A stretch of 64,000 bases of DNA from Hyphomicrobiales bacterium. Its GTDB lineage: Bacteria; Pseudomonadota; Alphaproteobacteria; Rhizobiales; Rhizobiaceae. The translations under genes were made by a program, and so were the position numbers. Below the pieces are notes generated by a model. The model saw nothing but the letters and a program-made list of their open reading frames with translations, was not told the origin of the DNA and made no database searches. Where the stretch lies: contig UBYX01000019.1 in assembly GCA_900469955.1 (NCBI GenBank), positions 1-64,000 on the forward strand, given 5' to 3'. Of the stretch, positions 45,880 to 53,680 are shown in pieces (the first letter of the stretch is position 1; each line of letters starts with the position of its first letter).

Positions 45880-46716
45880 ATGTCAGGTACCAATAGCGAG
45901 CGAGAACTGATTGCCGAAGGACCGGCCATCGTGCTGGTGGAGCCGCAGCTTGGCGAGAACATCGGCATGGTTGCCCGCGCCATGGCGAATTTTGGCCTGG
46001 CTGAGCTGCGCATTGTCAATCCTCGCGATGGCTGGCCGAGCGAAAAGGCGCGTTCCGCAGCCGCCAAGGCCGATCATGTGATCGATGGAACCAAGGTTTA
46101 CGAGACGCTGGAAGAGGCGATCAGGGATCTCAACTTCGTCTATGCGACGACGGCCCGCGAGCGGTACGGTTTCAAGCCCGTACGTTCTCCTGTCGTGGCG
46201 GCTGAGACATTGCGCACCAGGTTCAGGGCAGGGGAAAAGACTGGCATCCTCTTCGGCCGCGAGCGCTGGGGCTTGACCAATGAGGAAGTCGCGCTGGCCG
46301 ATGAGATCGTCACCTTTCCCGTCAATCCGGCCTTTGCATCGCTCAATATCGCCCAGGCGGTGCTGCTGATGTCCTATGAATGGATGAAATCCGGACTGGA
46401 TGACCTCAGCGAGACGATCTTCCAGCCTGTCGAGCAGCGGCCTTCCACGAAGGAACAGGTCTTCGGGCTGTTCGAGCATCTGGAGGAGGCTCTCGATTCC
46501 CGCGGATATTTTCACCCGCCCGCGAAAAAGCCCAAAATGATCGACAATCTCCGCGCGGTCATCTCGCGGCGGGGATTTACGGAACAGGAGATCAGCGTGT
46601 TCCGGGGCGTCATCAATTCGCTCGACCGTTTTCCGCGCCGATGGCCGAAGCAGAACAAGGTGGGCGAGCCGGGCGAGGCTTCAGGGGAGACGGCAGGGAA
46701 TGACGCAGACGAATGA
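45880..46716 (+). CDS. TrmJ-like SpoU-family tRNA/rRNA methyltransferase
   Basis: A 278-residue SPOUT methyltransferase. Motif 1 is [23 protein letters not shown], motif 2 is [21 protein letters not shown], and motif 3 is [17 protein letters not shown]. These are the knot residues of the TrmJ/LasT group, which 2'-O-methylates position 32 of tRNAs. The last 100 residues are the helical TrmJ-type extension. The stop overlaps the murI start by 17 bases. Confidence 0.93.
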   Translation: MSGTNSERELIAEGPAIVLVEPQLGENIGMVARAMANFGLAELRIVNPRDGWPSEKARSAAAKADHVIDGTKVYETLEEAIRDLNFVYATTARERYGFKPVRSPVVAAETLRTRFRAGEKTGILFGRERWGLTNEEVALADEIVTFPVNPAFASLNIAQAVLLMSYEWMKSGLDDLSETIFQPVEQRPSTKEQVFGLFEHLEEALDSRGYFHPPAKKPKMIDNLRAVISRRGFTEQEISVFRGVINSLDRFPRRWPKQNKVGEPGEASGETAGNDADE

Positions 46717-47497
46717 GTTGAAGCCCGTGCTGATGTTCGATTCGGGCATCGGCGGGCTGACGGTGCTGCGCGAGGCGCGCGTACTGATGCCGGAGCGCGG
46801 CTTTATCTACGTGGCTGACGATGCCGGTTTTCCCTATGGTGATTGGGAGGAGACTGCGCTGAAGGAGCGGATTATCGCGCTCTTTGCCAAGCTTCTGCAG
46901 GAATACGATCCCGAAGTTTGCGTAATCTCCTGCAACACCGCCTTCACGCTTGTTGGTGCGGACCTCCGCTCGACCTTTCCGAAGATGACCTTTGTCGGCA
47001 CGGTGCCGGCGATCAAGCCTGCGGCGGAGCGCACGCGCTCCGGTCTCGTCTCCGTTCTCGCCACCCCCGGCACGGTCAAGCGCGCCTATACCCGCGATCT
47101 CATCCAGTCGTTTGCCACCCAGTGCCACGTGCGTTTGGTCGGGTCTCAGAATCTCGCCCGCATGGCCGAGGCCTATATCCGGGGCGAGACGATATCAGAC
47201 GAGGCGGTGATGGCGGAGATTGCTCCCTGTTTCGTCGAGAAGGACGGCGGCAAGACCGACATCGTCGTTCTTGCCTGTACGCACTACCCGTTCATGGCCA
47301 ATGTCTTCCGGCGCTTGTCGCCCTGGCCGGTCGATTGGCTTGATCCGGCCGAGGCGATCGCAAGGCAGGCTCGCCGGAAGGTGCCCTTGGTCGATGGCGC
47401 CGAACATCCCGACAGCTATGATTTCGCGGTCTTCACCTCGGGCAATCCCGATTTCGCCACGAGGCGGCTGATGCAGGGATTTGGCCTAAGGGCCTGA
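46700..47497 (+). CDS. murI: glutamate racemase
   Basis: A 265-residue enzyme that makes D-glutamate for peptidoglycan. The paired catalytic cysteines are Cys78 in VISCNTAF and the Cys in [10 protein letters not shown]; the N-terminal [15 protein letters not shown] binds substrate. It lacks a long N-terminal extension. It overlaps the upstream TrmJ-like gene and a weak hairpin with a T-rich tail (GTGGC / GCCAC, 47513-47528) follows. Confidence 0.95.
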   Translation: MTQTNELKPVLMFDSGIGGLTVLREARVLMPERGFIYVADDAGFPYGDWEETALKERIIALFAKLLQEYDPEVCVISCNTAFTLVGADLRSTFPKMTFVGTVPAIKPAAERTRSGLVSVLATPGTVKRAYTRDLIQSFATQCHVRLVGSQNLARMAEAYIRGETISDEAVMAEIAPCFVEKDGGKTDIVVLACTHYPFMANVFRRLSPWPVDWLDPAEAIARQARRKVPLVDGAEHPDSYDFAVFTSGNPDFATRRLMQGFGLRA

Positions 47498-47629
47498 GCA
47501 CGGTCGGCCAGTGTGGCTTTTCTGCCACGTTTTCTTCACGATGGTTGCAATTCGCGATTGTGTGCTTGCTCATCGGGAGATCTCGTGTATCATCTGACTA
47601 TTCCGCAAATCGAACACAGGAGGCGTGAA

Positions 47630-47734
47630 ATGAAGTCCATTACCATGTATATGCGCCTTTCTGGCGGAACGGCTATTGTGGCCTCGGTGCATCACACATC
47701 GACGCCGGCCGGCATGCGCTTCCAGACCGTATAA
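47630..47734 (+). CDS. 34-residue microprotein
   Basis: ATG at 47630 is preceded by ACAGGAGGCGTGAA, one of the strongest ribosome binding sites in the window. The product begins MKSITMYMRLSGGTAIVASV and ends HHTSTPAGMRFQTV before TAA. It has a weakly hydrophobic centre and two adjacent His, without a clear membrane helix. No family is recognised. It stands alone between murI and a DUF1127 gene. Translation is likely from the Shine-Dalgarno; function is unknown. Confidence 0.5.
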   Translation: MKSITMYMRLSGGTAIVASVHHTSTPAGMRFQTV

Positions 47735-47881
47735 GTCTGGATTTCCGCCGTTTTGGCACTTTCTCCTATCGATCTGACGTGACCGGCTGACGAAGCGATT
47801 TACCGCGTTTCCTCGTCCGCATCCGCACGTCTTTCTTCATCTCAGAGGACCTGGTCGCGATATGCGCTGGGACGGAAAATT

Positions 47882-48118
47882 ATGCGTGAATCACAATTTT
47901 TGGTTGCTGATACCCTTTCGGCTGCGGTTCATGACCTCTGCCGCGAACATGGCGTCTGGAAGACTGCCCGTGCGCTGCTCCTGGCAGCCTGGAGACGTCG
48001 TCAGGAGAAGAACCGGATCTCCGATCTTTCCGATCGGATGCGCCGCGATATCGGTTTCCCCGAACTCGAGGATGACCGTGGAAATGTCCGGTTTATCCTT
48101 TGGGATATCCGGCTATGA
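47882..48118 (+). CDS. DUF1127-containing protein, copy 3 (78 residues)
   Basis: The C-terminal half carries the DUF1127 signature (ARALLLAAWRRRQEKNRISDLSDRMRRDIGF), preceded by a 25-residue helical N-terminal part not present in the two short copies at 34563 and 34949. GGACGG lies eight bases before ATG 47882. Longer members of the family occur in rhizobia; whether they also bind RNA is unknown. It is followed 58 bases later by a GNAT gene. Confidence 0.8.
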   Translation: MRESQFLVADTLSAAVHDLCREHGVWKTARALLLAAWRRRQEKNRISDLSDRMRRDIGFPELEDDRGNVRFILWDIRL

Positions 48119-48176
48119 AAGGGTTGAAATGGGTCTCCGGCGGTGCTTTCCGCCGGGGATCCACGTAAGGGATTCT

Positions 48177-48647
48177 ATGTCTGGAACTGAACGAATGACG
48201 CCCGTTTTCCGCAAACTTTGCCGTGACGATATGCCGGCCGCCGCGCTGGTGCACCGCGCTTCCTTCGACGAGCGGCTGCCCTGGCTGGCTCAGCTTCACA
48301 CGCCGGAGGAGGATCAAGGATACTGGAGCGGGCATCTCTTCGCGACTTGCGACATCTGGGGCGCCGAAAGGGACGGAGCCTTGCTTGGCGTTATCGCCTT
48401 CCGCGAGGACTGGATCGACCAGCTCTATATACTGCCGGGAGCGCAGGGGCAGGGGATCGGCTCCCGGTTGCTGGATCTGGCCAAGGAAACCCATCCGCAG
48501 CTTTTCCTCTGGACCTTCCAGCGCAACACGGCAGCCCGCGATTTTTATGAAGCGCGCGGTTTTGTGGCGATCAGGCAGACCGATGGCTCGGCCAACGAGG
48601 AAAAGGAGCCGGACGTGCTCTACCGCTGGCGTTGCAAAACTCGATAA
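48177..48647 (+). CDS. GNAT-family N-acetyltransferase
   Basis: A 156-residue acyltransferase. The core shows AFREDWIDQLYILPGAQGQGIGSRLLDLA (acetyl-CoA loop Q-G-Q-G-I-G-S) and FQRNTAARDFYEARGF. Starts at 48177 (MSGTERM) or at 48195 (MTPVFRKL) are both possible; neither has a strong ribosome binding site. The substrate is unknown. Confidence 0.88.
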   Translation: MSGTERMTPVFRKLCRDDMPAAALVHRASFDERLPWLAQLHTPEEDQGYWSGHLFATCDIWGAERDGALLGVIAFREDWIDQLYILPGAQGQGIGSRLLDLAKETHPQLFLWTFQRNTAARDFYEARGFVAIRQTDGSANEEKEPDVLYRWRCKTR

Positions 48648-48710
48648 AACACCGCTTGCAAAGCGAAAAAATCGGTGGCTTGCTCGGCTCGTTCCATGGA
48701 GGAGTTTCGC

Positions 48711-49349
48711 ATGTCGCTTGAACACTGGCTCGCTTTCGTGGCCGCTTCGTCCATCCTGCTCGCCATTCCAGGGCCGACGATCCTGCTTGTCATCTCCTAT
48801 GCGCTGAGCCACGGCCGCAAAGTTGCGACCGCCACGGTCGCAGGCGTCGCGCTCGGTGACTTCACCGCCATGACGGCTTCGATGCTGGGCCTCGGCGCGG
48901 TGCTTGCGACATCGGCAACGCTCTTCACCGTTCTAAAGTGGGTGGGCGCCGCCTATCTCATCTATCTCGGTATCAAGCTCTGGCGAGCGCCGGTTTCCGA
49001 CCGCGCGGCCGAGGTCGACGAGGCGGAGGCGGCATCCGCAAAACCCTTCAGGATCTTCCTTCATACCTATGTCGTGACGGCGCTGAACCCAAAGAGCATC
49101 GTCTTCTTCGTCGCCTTCCTGCCGCAGTTCCTCGACCTGAGCCAGCCGCTCTTTTTCCAGATGGCCGTCTTCGAGGTCACCTTCCTGGTTCTCGCGACGC
49201 TCAACGCAGCGCTCTATGGTCTGCTCGCGGCCATGGCCCGCAACACGATCCGCAAGCCGAAAGTCCAGCGAATCGTCAATCGCACCGGCGGCTCGCTGAT
49301 GATCGGCGCCGGCCTGCTTTCGGCCAGCTTCAAGCGTGCCACGGCATGA
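48711..49349 (+). CDS. LysE/RhtB-family exporter, copy 1
   Basis: A 212-residue six-helix membrane protein with the family's N-terminal motif ILLAIPGPTILLVISYALSHGR. The helix KWVGAAYLIYLGIKLWR and the conserved TALNPKSIVFFVAFLPQFL are also present. These proteins export amino acids or derivatives such as homoserine lactone precursors. GGAGGAG lies 9 bases before ATG 48711. A paralogue lies 400 bases downstream. Confidence 0.92.
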   Translation: MSLEHWLAFVAASSILLAIPGPTILLVISYALSHGRKVATATVAGVALGDFTAMTASMLGLGAVLATSATLFTVLKWVGAAYLIYLGIKLWRAPVSDRAAEVDEAEAASAKPFRIFLHTYVVTALNPKSIVFFVAFLPQFLDLSQPLFFQMAVFEVTFLVLATLNAALYGLLAAMARNTIRKPKVQRIVNRTGGSLMIGAGLLSASFKRATA

Positions 49350-49371
49350 GCATCTCAAGAAAGGACAACGA

Positions 49372-49743
49372 ATGCTGACTGGACGTTGCCATTGCGGCGA
49401 GACCGTCTTCGAGATCGATGGTGAATTGCCCCAGGCGTTGACGCGCTGCACCTGCACTTTCTGCTCCCGGCGCGGCACGCTCTATGCTTATTACGAACCG
49501 AAACAGCTGCGTGTGACGGCCGATCCCGGGAGCGACAGAATCTATCGCTGGAATTCGAAGCTGGTGGCGCATCATTTTTGCGGCACCTGCGGCTGTGGGA
49601 CCTATAGCGACAGTCCCGACTTCCAGCTCGACGGCAGCTGGGACGGCAAGACGCGCCGCATCGGCGTGAATGCCAGACTGTTCGACGATTTCGATGCCGA
49701 GGAATGGCCGCACACCGTGATCGACGGCAGGAACCTTTGGTAG
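49372..49743 (+). CDS. GFA-family zinc-binding protein
   Basis: A 123-residue protein of the glutathione-dependent formaldehyde-activating (GFA/CENP-V) family. Zinc ligands are visible as C-H-C (Cys6, Cys8), C-T-C-T-F-C (Cys26, 28, 31) and C-G-T-C-G-C (Cys70, 73, 75). Despite the family name, catalysis is doubtful for many members. It sits between two LysE exporters with gaps of 22 and 9 bases, so the three are one transcript. Confidence 0.92.
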   Translation: MLTGRCHCGETVFEIDGELPQALTRCTCTFCSRRGTLYAYYEPKQLRVTADPGSDRIYRWNSKLVAHHFCGTCGCGTYSDSPDFQLDGSWDGKTRRIGVNARLFDDFDAEEWPHTVIDGRNLW

Positions 49744-49752
49744 GAGAGCGAC

Positions 49753-50385
49753 ATGAGCGAAATGACCATTCTGGCCTTTGCGATCGTTGCCTTCATCGGC
49801 ATCGCGACGCCGGGGCCGACAGTGCTTCTCGCGCTGACCAACGGTTCCCGTTACGGATTGCGCCGGGCTTTGCCGGGTATGGCTGGCGCCATGCTCTCCG
49901 ACTTCGTTCTGATCGGCGCCGTCGCGCTGGGATTGGGCGCGCTGCTTGCGGCCTCCGAATTCTGGTTCACGGTCGTTAAGTGGTTGGGCGCGGGATATCT
50001 GACTTTTCTTGGCATCATGCTTCTCCGTTCAAAGGGGTCTCTTGACGTAACGGAAGCTGCTGCTGCGTCAGGTGCAGGCTCTTCCGCCTCGATCTTTCTC
50101 AAGAGTCTTCTTGTCGCGGTGATGAATCCCAAGGGTTACCTGTTCTTCTCGGCCTTCCTGCCGCAATTCATCGTGTCCGATGCGCCGCAGGTGCCGCAAT
50201 ATGCCTTACTCGCCGTGGTATTCGCGTCGATCGATTTTGCCGTGATGTTTGCCTATGCGCTGCTTGGTTCGAAGGCTGTGCATCTGCTCAAGAGGAAGGG
50301 CGCGCTGTGGCTCGACCGGGCTTGCGGCGGCGCGCTTCTGGCGCTCGCCGGATCGCTTGCGCTCTATCGTCGTGCGGCTTCATAA
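49753..50385 (+). CDS. LysE/RhtB-family exporter, copy 2
   Basis: A 210-residue six-helix exporter: IATPGPTVLLALTNGSRYGLRRA near the start, KWLGAGYLTFLGIMLLRSKG, and VAVMNPKGYLFFSAFLPQFI. It is related to but clearly different from copy 1. GGAGAGCGAC precedes the ATG. It is followed 12 bases later by the VOC gene. Confidence 0.92.
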   Translation: MSEMTILAFAIVAFIGIATPGPTVLLALTNGSRYGLRRALPGMAGAMLSDFVLIGAVALGLGALLAASEFWFTVVKWLGAGYLTFLGIMLLRSKGSLDVTEAAAASGAGSSASIFLKSLLVAVMNPKGYLFFSAFLPQFIVSDAPQVPQYALLAVVFASIDFAVMFAYALLGSKAVHLLKRKGALWLDRACGGALLALAGSLALYRRAAS

Positions 50386-50397
50386 AGGGAGAAGGTG

Positions 50398-50805
50398 ATG
50401 GCGAGACCGATCAAATCCGTCCGGCCGTTCCTGATGTTTCAAGGCAATGCCTGCGAGGAGGCGATAACCTTCTATACGTCGGTTCTGCCCGAAAGCCGGA
50501 TCCTCGATATCAAACGCTACGGGCCGGGAGAAATGGGGGCGGAAGGCAGCGTGTATCGCGCCACCTTCGAGCTTGCCGGCCAACTGGTGGACTGTATCGA
50601 CAGTCCCGTTAAGCACGCTTTCGAGTTTACGCCGTCGTTTTCCTTCTTCGTGGAATGCGCAACGGCAGAGGAACTCGATCGACTGGCTGCGGCGCTCGGC
50701 GAGGGCGGGGCGTTCCTGATGCCGGTCGACAATTACGGCTTCAGCCAGAGATTCTGCTGGGTGAACGACCGTTTCGGCGTCTCCTGGCAGCTCAATTTCG
50801 AATAG
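50398..50805 (+). CDS. VOC/PhnB-like protein
   Basis: A 135-residue protein with two beta-alpha-beta-beta-beta units of the vicinal oxygen chelate fold. The PhnB/'3-demethylubiquinone methyltransferase-like' marks are FLMFQGNACEEAITFYTSVLPES, FFVECATAEELDRLAAALGEGG and the end DRFGVSWQLNFE. It lacks a SAM site, so the methyltransferase label of older annotations does not apply. Substrate unknown. ATG 50398 is preceded by GGGAGAAGG; a GTG one codon earlier is possible. Confidence 0.88.
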   Translation: MARPIKSVRPFLMFQGNACEEAITFYTSVLPESRILDIKRYGPGEMGAEGSVYRATFELAGQLVDCIDSPVKHAFEFTPSFSFFVECATAEELDRLAAALGEGGAFLMPVDNYGFSQRFCWVNDRFGVSWQLNFE

Positions 50806-50913
50806 CTGCAAACCCTGTGCATTTTCGCACTTGTCCGGCGAAACGAATCCCGATCTCTGTTATGGATCGGGAGTCGCGGCCCATCGGGTCACCGCGCAGA
50901 GACGGCATACGGG

Positions 50914-52437
50914 GTGAGTGCATTGCAGGTTGGCATCGATATGGGAATTGTGGCCGGCGGCGCTCCGGCCAAGCTCGATATCGAGGAGCTTCTGGCTACC
51001 CGCTTGCTCGTGCAGGGCAATTCGGGCTCCGGCAAATCGCATCTGCTGCGGCGTCTCCTGGAGCAGTCTGCCCCCTGGGTGCAGCAGGTGGTGATCGATC
51101 CAGAAGGCGATTTCGTCACGCTCTCGGACAAGTTTGGCCATGTGGTGGTCGACGGCGAGCGCACCGAAGCCGAACTTGCCGGCATTGCCAACCGCATTCG
51201 CCAGCACCGGGTGTCCTGTGTGCTGACGCTCGAGGGACTCGATCTCGAAGAGCAGATGCGTGCCGCCTCAGCCTTCCTCAACGGCATGTTCGATGCCGAC
51301 CGTGAATTCTGGTATCCGGTCCTGGTCGTCGTCGACGAGGCCCAGATGTTTGCGCCCTCGGTCGGCGGCGACGTTTCGGAAGATGCGAGAAAGCTTTCTC
51401 TCGGCGCGATGACCAACCTGATGTGCCGCGGCCGTAAGCGCGGTCTGGCGGGCGTGATCGCCACCCAGCGCCTCGCAAAACTTGCCAAGAACGTCGCGGC
51501 GGAAGCTTCGAATTTCCTGATGGGGCGCACCTTTCTCGACATCGACATGGCGCGCGCGGCCGATTTGCTCGGCATGGACCGGCGTCAGGCGGAAATGTTC
51601 CGCGACCTGCAGCGCGGCAATTTTGTCGCTCTCGGTCCGGCTCTGTCCCGCCGGCCGCTGCCGATCGTCATCGGCACCGTGGAGACGTCTGCCCGGTCCT
51701 CGAGCCCGAAACTGATGCCGCTGCCCGATGCGCCGCAGGATGTCGAGGATCTGATCTTCACTCCGGATCCGGAGGAGTTTGCCCGGCCTGTTGTTCGCAG
51801 GGCGCCGCCGGCGCCCCGTCCGACGACGGACATACTGGCCGAGCTTTCCCGCTCCATGCCTGCCGCCTCGCCGGCGCCTCAGGAGCCGCGTGCCACCCAG
51901 CCGGATTTGTCGCCCGAAGAGCGTGAGGAGCGGCTTGCCGCGGTGCTTTCGGAAATTCTCGACGATCCGCAATCGGGCTATCGGACGGACGCGGTTCTCT
52001 ATCAGGAATTTCTGGTGCGCGCCCGCATGCGGCGCCTGCCCGGACCGCCACTGTCGCTCTCCGAGTTCCGCCGCCGCGTGGCTGTCGCGCGTTCGGGCGT
52101 CGATGCCGAAACGGCGGCAAGCGAGACATGGCGCACGGCATTGTCACTGTCCGGCGGGGTCTCCGATGATCTTCAGGGCGTTTTCCTGCTGATGGCGAAG
52201 GCGGCGATATCAGGTGAGCCATGTCCCTCGGATGCCCGTATCGCCCGCGCCTACGGCACCCATTCCGCCCGCCGCGCGCGGCGTCTGCTCGGTTATTTCG
52301 AGGAGCAGGGGCTGATCGTGGTCCACACCGATTTTTCGGGAAAGCGCGTCGTGGCCTTTCCGGACCTGCAGTCGGAGACCGCTCCCGGCAGCGCCGACGC
52401 GCCGGACGAGGGCGAGGCGAGGATAGCGGCCGAATAG
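50914..52437 (+). CDS. HerA-like ATP-binding protein
   Basis: A 507-residue P-loop ATPase of the HerA/FtsK superfamily (DUF87 type). The N-terminal strand LQVGIDMGIVAGGAPAKLDI leads to Walker A GNSGSGKS (residues 35-42). Other parts are DPEGDFVTLSDKFGHVVVDG, Walker B VLVVVDEAQMFAPSVGG, and the arginine-rich SRGRKRGLAGVIATQR-like segment (MCRGRKRGLAGVIATQRLAKL). The C-terminal third has Pro-rich linkers and a winged-helix-like end (YGTHSARRARRLLGYFEEQGLIVV). No NurA nuclease or Sir2/phage-defence partner is adjacent. Start GTG 50914 with GGGG upstream. Confidence 0.86.
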   Translation: MSALQVGIDMGIVAGGAPAKLDIEELLATRLLVQGNSGSGKSHLLRRLLEQSAPWVQQVVIDPEGDFVTLSDKFGHVVVDGERTEAELAGIANRIRQHRVSCVLTLEGLDLEEQMRAASAFLNGMFDADREFWYPVLVVVDEAQMFAPSVGGDVSEDARKLSLGAMTNLMCRGRKRGLAGVIATQRLAKLAKNVAAEASNFLMGRTFLDIDMARAADLLGMDRRQAEMFRDLQRGNFVALGPALSRRPLPIVIGTVETSARSSSPKLMPLPDAPQDVEDLIFTPDPEEFARPVVRRAPPAPRPTTDILAELSRSMPAASPAPQEPRATQPDLSPEEREERLAAVLSEILDDPQSGYRTDAVLYQEFLVRARMRRLPGPPLSLSEFRRRVAVARSGVDAETAASETWRTALSLSGGVSDDLQGVFLLMAKAAISGEPCPSDARIARAYGTHSARRARRLLGYFEEQGLIVVHTDFSGKRVVAFPDLQSETAPGSADAPDEGEARIAAE

Positions 52438-52441
52438 CCCG

Positions 52442-52687
52442 CTAGTGGATGTGGAAATGCGCTTCCACGGCCGCGGCGATGAAGGCTCTTCGCGCTTCCG
52501 TGGGACCTGATCTCCCGTCGAGGGCATCGCCGCAGACCTGCTCGGCTCGGCTGTATTGACTGCCGTGATAGGATGGCCAGAAGCGGTCGAGCACGGTCTT
52601 TGCCTGACGCACCGTTTTCACCGTGCAGGTGGTTCCGGTTTCAGGGTCTTCTAGTCTGATCGGGTTATTCCAGGCCGTCGGGTTCAT
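52442..52687 (-). CDS. DUF982 domain protein, second copy
   Basis: An 81-residue DUF982 protein: TAWNNPIRLEDPETGTTCTVKTVRQAKTVLDRFWP, then EQVCGDALDGRSGPTEARRAFIAAAVEAHFHIH. The conserved Trp-Pro, the single central Cys and the final ARRAFIAAAVEA are typical. GGAGG lies 10 bases before ATG 52687. It is convergent with the HerA-like gene, leaving four bases between their stops. No EcfG-like site is seen upstream, unlike the copy at 2196. Confidence 0.85.
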   Translation of the reverse strand: MNPTAWNNPIRLEDPETGTTCTVKTVRQAKTVLDRFWPSYHGSQYSRAEQVCGDALDGRSGPTEARRAFIAAAVEAHFHIH

Positions 52688-52785
52688 GACATGATACCTC
52701 CTGCGTATATGAGATGGTTTGAATGTATTAAGAATCAATTGGAGCCTGGGAATAGGCTTACCGAAAGGTTACGGCCCCGACGCTG

Positions 52786-52814
52786 TTGACATTTCCATGA
52801 CATCCGCCTAAAGA
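52786..52814 (+). promoter_or_regulatory. strong sigma-70-type promoter upstream of rpsD
   Basis: TTGACA (52786-52791), 17-base spacer, TAAAGA (52809-52814). Transcription would start about 52820, almost at the base of the terminator-like hairpin at 52822-52850, and about 165 bases before rpsD. A second TTGACA lies at 52852-52857 with a poorer -10. Confidence 0.55.
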
Positions 52815-52821
52815 CCCCGCC

Positions 52822-52850
52822 AACGCCGGGTTTCAACGCCCGGTGTTTTT
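52822..52850 (+). terminator. terminator-like hairpin in the rpsD leader
   Basis: AAC-GCCGGG / CCCGGT-GTT stem (one G-T pair) with a TTTCAACG loop, followed by TTTT. It lies just downstream of a good promoter and upstream of rpsD; it could be an attenuator or the end of a very short RNA. Confidence 0.55.
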
Positions 52851-52987
52851 GTTGACATGTCCCGTGGTCTCTCCGATTGCTTTCGTGAGAAACCTGTCAG
52901 AGCTCTTAAATCAGGGCTCAGAGGAGGGCGTGTTTCCTTGATCCGGTTTGGCAACAGACCGATCTAACTGTTTGAGAAGGAAATGCG

Positions 52988-53605
52988 ATGAGCAAGCGCG
53001 CTGCATCCAAGTACAAAATCGATCGCCGTATGGGCGAAAATATCTGGGGCCGTCCGAAGTCCCCGGTCAACCGTCGTGAATACGGCCCGGGCCAGCACGG
53101 CCAGCGCCGTAAGGGCAAGCTTTCCGACTTCGGCGTGCAGCTGCGCGCCAAGCAGAAGCTGAAGGGTTACTACGGCGACCTGCGCGAAAAGCAGTTCCGT
53201 GCCACCTACGACGAAGCCAACCGCCGCAAGGGCGATACCTCGGAGAACCTGATCGGTCTCCTGGAATCGCGCCTCGACGCCATCGTCTACCGCGCCAAGT
53301 TCGTTCCGACGGTCTTTGCTGCCCGTCAGTTCGTCAACCACGGCCACGTGACCGTTAACGGCGTGCGCGTCAACATCGGTTCCTACCGCTGCAAGGCTGG
53401 CGACGTCATCGAAGTTCGCCAGAAGTCGAAGCAGCTCGTTTCGGTTTTGGAATCGGTTCAGCTCGCTGAACGCGACGTTCCGGACTACATCGAAGCCGAC
53501 CATAACAAGATGGTTGCAACCTTCGTTCGCATTCCGACGCTGTCCGACGTACCTTACGCGGTCGTCATGGAACCCCAGCTGGTCGTCGAATTCTATTCGC
53601 GTTAA
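52988..53605 (+). CDS. rpsD: 30S ribosomal protein S4
   Basis: A 205-residue primary 16S rRNA-binding protein. It has the alphaproteobacterial start [28 protein letters not shown], the segment [18 protein letters not shown], and the S4 RNA-binding domain (about 94-155, [15 protein letters not shown] and [19 protein letters not shown]). It stands alone, outside the alpha operon, as is usual in rhizobia. GAGAAGGAAATGCG precedes the ATG. Confidence 0.98.
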   Translation: MSKRAASKYKIDRRMGENIWGRPKSPVNRREYGPGQHGQRRKGKLSDFGVQLRAKQKLKGYYGDLREKQFRATYDEANRRKGDTSENLIGLLESRLDAIVYRAKFVPTVFAARQFVNHGHVTVNGVRVNIGSYRCKAGDVIEVRQKSKQLVSVLESVQLAERDVPDYIEADHNKMVATFVRIPTLSDVPYAVVMEPQLVVEFYSR

Positions 53606-53614
53606 TCGCATGCG

Positions 53615-53641
53615 AAAATGGCCCCGAAAGGGGCCATTTTT
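53615..53641 (+). terminator. terminator after rpsD
   Basis: Perfect 11-bp stem AAAATGGCCCC / GGGGCCATTTT with a GAAA tetraloop, then TTAT. It is symmetrical enough to act on both strands. Confidence 0.9.
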
Positions 53642-53659
53642 ATATCCAAAATCAAGGAA

Positions 53660-53680
53660 GCCGCCTCATTTCGAGGCGGC
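53660..53680 (-). terminator. terminator hairpin overlapping the sthA stop codon
   Basis: Minus strand: GCCGCCTC, loop GAAAT, GAGGCGGC, followed by TTCCTTGATTTT. The 5' arm and loop encode the last residues Ala-Ala-Ser-Lys and the TGA stop of sthA, so the hairpin lies partly inside the gene. Confidence 0.65.

Noticed and set aside
50398..50805. Ubiquinone methyltransferase reading of the PhnB-like gene
   Set aside because: There is no SAM-binding motif; the VOC fold pattern fits the whole length.
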